From positions 1 through 31,736 of the forward strand of contig JBGOEJ010000026.1 of NCBI GenBank assembly GCA_041446545.1: a DNA stretch of 31,736 nt, in the 5' to 3' direction. Each line of letters opens with the position of its first letter. The first letter of the stretch is position 1. Below the pieces are notes generated by a model, which was given only the letters and a program-made list of their open reading frames with translations, was not told the DNA's origin and did no database searches. This DNA is from Fervidibacter canadensis (GTDB taxonomy: Bacteria; Armatimonadota; Fervidibacteria; Fervidibacterales; Fervidibacteraceae). Positions 30,530 to 31,736 of this stretch are shown piece after piece. The position numbers and the translations under genes are program-made.

Positions 30530-31578
30530 AAAGGGACATGAAGCGCTGCCTTTGGTGCAAGGAGAAAGCCGCCATTTATATGCGAGAGCATCGCTTGGCG
30601 CTGTGCAAGGCATGCTATCCCAAATGGTTTTTGCGGATGACGGAGCGGACGATCAAGGAATTTCGGATGTTGACCCCTGACGACCGTATCTTGGTCGCCG
30701 TCTCGGGGGGCAAAGATAGCCTCGGCTTATGGTTTGCGTTGACGCAATTGGGCTACGAGACAGATGGGCTTTATGTGGACTTGGGAATCACCGCCGACGA
30801 ATACTCCCAACGCTCCAAAGGATTCGCTCAGCAACTTGCGGAGCGTCTCCGACGCCCCTTGCACATCGTCTCCGTCGCTGAGGAAGTGGGCAAACCCGTC
30901 CCTGAGTTAGCCCGAGCCAGCGAACGGGTGCCTTGTTCGGCTTGCGGCGCTGTCAAGCGCTACTTGTTCAACCGCTTCGCCCTTGAGCACGGTTACACCG
31001 CTATCGCCACAGGGCACAACTTGGACGATGAGGCGGCGACTTTGCTCAGCAATGTTCTGCGTTGGCAAGGGGAGTATCTGGCGCGGCAAGCCCCCGTCTT
31101 GCCTGCCAAAGACGGGTTGGTCAAACGGGTTAAACCCTTCGTTCGCTTCACCGAAAAGCAAGTGGCGCTCTTTACCATCCTGAGCGGCATCCCTTACATT
31201 GAGCAGGAATGCCCCTTTTCTGTCGGTGCTGCATCGCTGTTTTACAAGGACTTGCTTAACCGAATTGAAGAGCGTTCGCCGGGGACGAAGTGGGCGTTTT
31301 ATTCGCAGTTCGTTCACAAGGTGCAGCCGTTGCTTTCAGGAGCAATTTCTGAACCAGAACTGCGACCGTGCCTTCGCTGTGGGATGCCGACGACGGCAGA
31401 AATTTGCGTCGTGTGTCGGATGAAAGAGCGGGTGGGAGCACCAACGCCCCCTCGCTTCTCAGCGCCCGATGCCTTATCGGAACTCTTGGCGGTGTCGCGA
31501 GCAAAGGAGGAGGGCAGTGGCGAGAAGATCGGCAAATCCCAAAATGGGCAGGTGGGCAGGTCGGGCAAAGCATTTTAA
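30526..31578 (+). CDS. ttuA: tRNA 2-thiolation enzyme TtuA (s2T54, thermophile type)
   Basis: It thiolates 5-methyluridine 54 of tRNA using sulfur from TtuB, stabilising tRNA at high temperature. Two zinc fingers flank the core: CLWC...CKAC at the N-terminus and CLRCGMP...CVVC near residue 285-300. The PP-loop ATP site SGGKDS is near residue 62. Catalytic iron-sulfur cysteines are CSAC (near 130) and the Cys of QECPF. TGHNLDDEAATLLSN is the typical second motif. It starts at ATG 30526, overlapping ttuB; ATG 30538 is an alternative. The last 45 residues are low-complexity and beyond the family core. TtcA is the nearest alternative, but the zinc fingers favour TtuA. Confidence 0.9.
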   Translation: MKRDMKRCLWCKEKAAIYMREHRLALCKACYPKWFLRMTERTIKEFRMLTPDDRILVAVSGGKDSLGLWFALTQLGYETDGLYVDLGITADEYSQRSKGFAQQLAERLRRPLHIVSVAEEVGKPVPELARASERVPCSACGAVKRYLFNRFALEHGYTAIATGHNLDDEAATLLSNVLRWQGEYLARQAPVLPAKDGLVKRVKPFVRFTEKQVALFTILSGIPYIEQECPFSVGAASLFYKDLLNRIEERSPGTKWAFYSQFVHKVQPLLSGAISEPELRPCLRCGMPTTAEICVVCRMKERVGAPTPPRFSAPDALSELLAVSRAKEEGSGEKIGKSQNGQVGRSGKAF

Positions 31579-31596
31579 TTGCTGGGCGAAGATGTT

Positions 31597-31674
31597 GGGA
31601 GGGCGAGGCTTTTACCGAGCCGAGAAGATCGGCAAGTCAGGGGAAAGTGCCGCTCACGGAAGGTTCGCCCTCCC
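31597..31674. repeat. Short inverted-repeat element (78 nt) with nested hairpins
   Basis: GGGAGGGCGA (31597-31606) is the exact inverse of TCGCCCTCCC (31665-31674). Inside are the CGAGGCT...GAGCC unit (31604-31621, third copy) and a GCCGA/TCGGC hairpin (31619-31633). The 15-mer CGAGAAGATCGGCAA at 31621-31635 also occurs at 31521-31535, exactly 100 nt upstream at the end of ttuA. It looks like a small dispersed palindromic element. Confidence 0.55.
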
Positions 31675-31726
31675 TTAGGCACGGAATTTCCGAAGAGCCT
31701 CGGCGGCTACGGGAAGGTGTTTGCTC

Positions 31727-31736
31727 ATGACGCAAG
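31727..31736 (+). CDS. Possible start of a further gene, cut by window edge
   Basis: ATG 31727 with GGGAAGGTG 8-16 nt upstream is a plausible gene start (Met-Thr-Gln...), but only three codons are visible. No product can be given. Confidence 0.3.

Noticed and set aside
1..31736. CRISPR repeat array
   Set aside because: No regularly spaced 24-40 nt repeats were seen on reading the window, including the gaps around the csm genes.

Overview
The window reads as a chromosomal segment of a thermophilic, GC-rich, uncultivated-type bacterium. A TtuA/TtuB tRNA 2-thiolation pair (the s2T54 modification typical of thermophiles), a cupin-type phosphoglucose isomerase, a family-5 uracil-DNA glycosylase and a large type III CRISPR locus all fit. 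A GH106 rhamnosidase and the style of the dispersed G-rich and hairpin repeats make me think of Armatimonadota ('Fervidibacter'-like hot-spring lineages). That assignment is inference from gene content; no phylogenetic marker was tested.

Region 1 (1-550): a dispersed intergenic repeat, a promoter and a complete one-piece tmRNA gene (184-524) with a very short predicted tag (AAPVALAA).

Region 2 (551-16329), the most interesting part: a long one-directional type III-A (Csm) CRISPR-Cas operon that starts only 26 nt after the tmRNA 3' CCA. It has two cas10, two csm4 and two csm5 genes but only one csm2 and one csm3. Order: cas10a (C-terminally truncated) - csm4a - csm5a - two-transmembrane SAVED protein - cas10b - mntA/hepT toxin-antitoxin pair - csm2 - csm3 - unknown small protein/PIN nuclease pair - csm4b - csm5b - CARF-HEPN RNase (Csm6-like) - PD-(D/E)XK nuclease. 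Both Cas10 proteins keep the HD motif and the GGDD cyclase motif. Two different kinds of predicted cyclic-oligonucleotide receptor are present: a membrane-anchored SAVED protein and a soluble CARF-HEPN ribonuclease. No cas6, cas1, cas2 or repeat array is present, so crRNA must be supplied in trans. The first module may be a decaying or re-purposed duplicate, or it may encode a second Cas10-Csm4-Csm5 head sharing the Csm2/Csm3 backbone.

Region 3 (16376-23283), metabolism: a ROK sugar kinase overlapping a cupin phosphoglucose isomerase (+); then on the minus strand a membrane-anchored proline-rich protein with a glycoside-hydrolase-like region, a D-2-hydroxyacid dehydrogenase and thiol peroxidase; then a plus-strand DASS/SLC13 anion transporter that carries a second copy of the intergenic repeat upstream.

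Region 4 (23287-30240, minus strand): GH106 alpha-L-rhamnosidase, an AbiEii/DUF6036-like nucleotidyltransferase-fold protein, UDG family 5, NAD kinase and an exported TPR protein.

Region 5 (30341-31736): the ttuB-ttuA pair, then a short inverted-repeat element and probably the first codons of another gene at the window edge. No gene-free stretch exceeds 300 nt.
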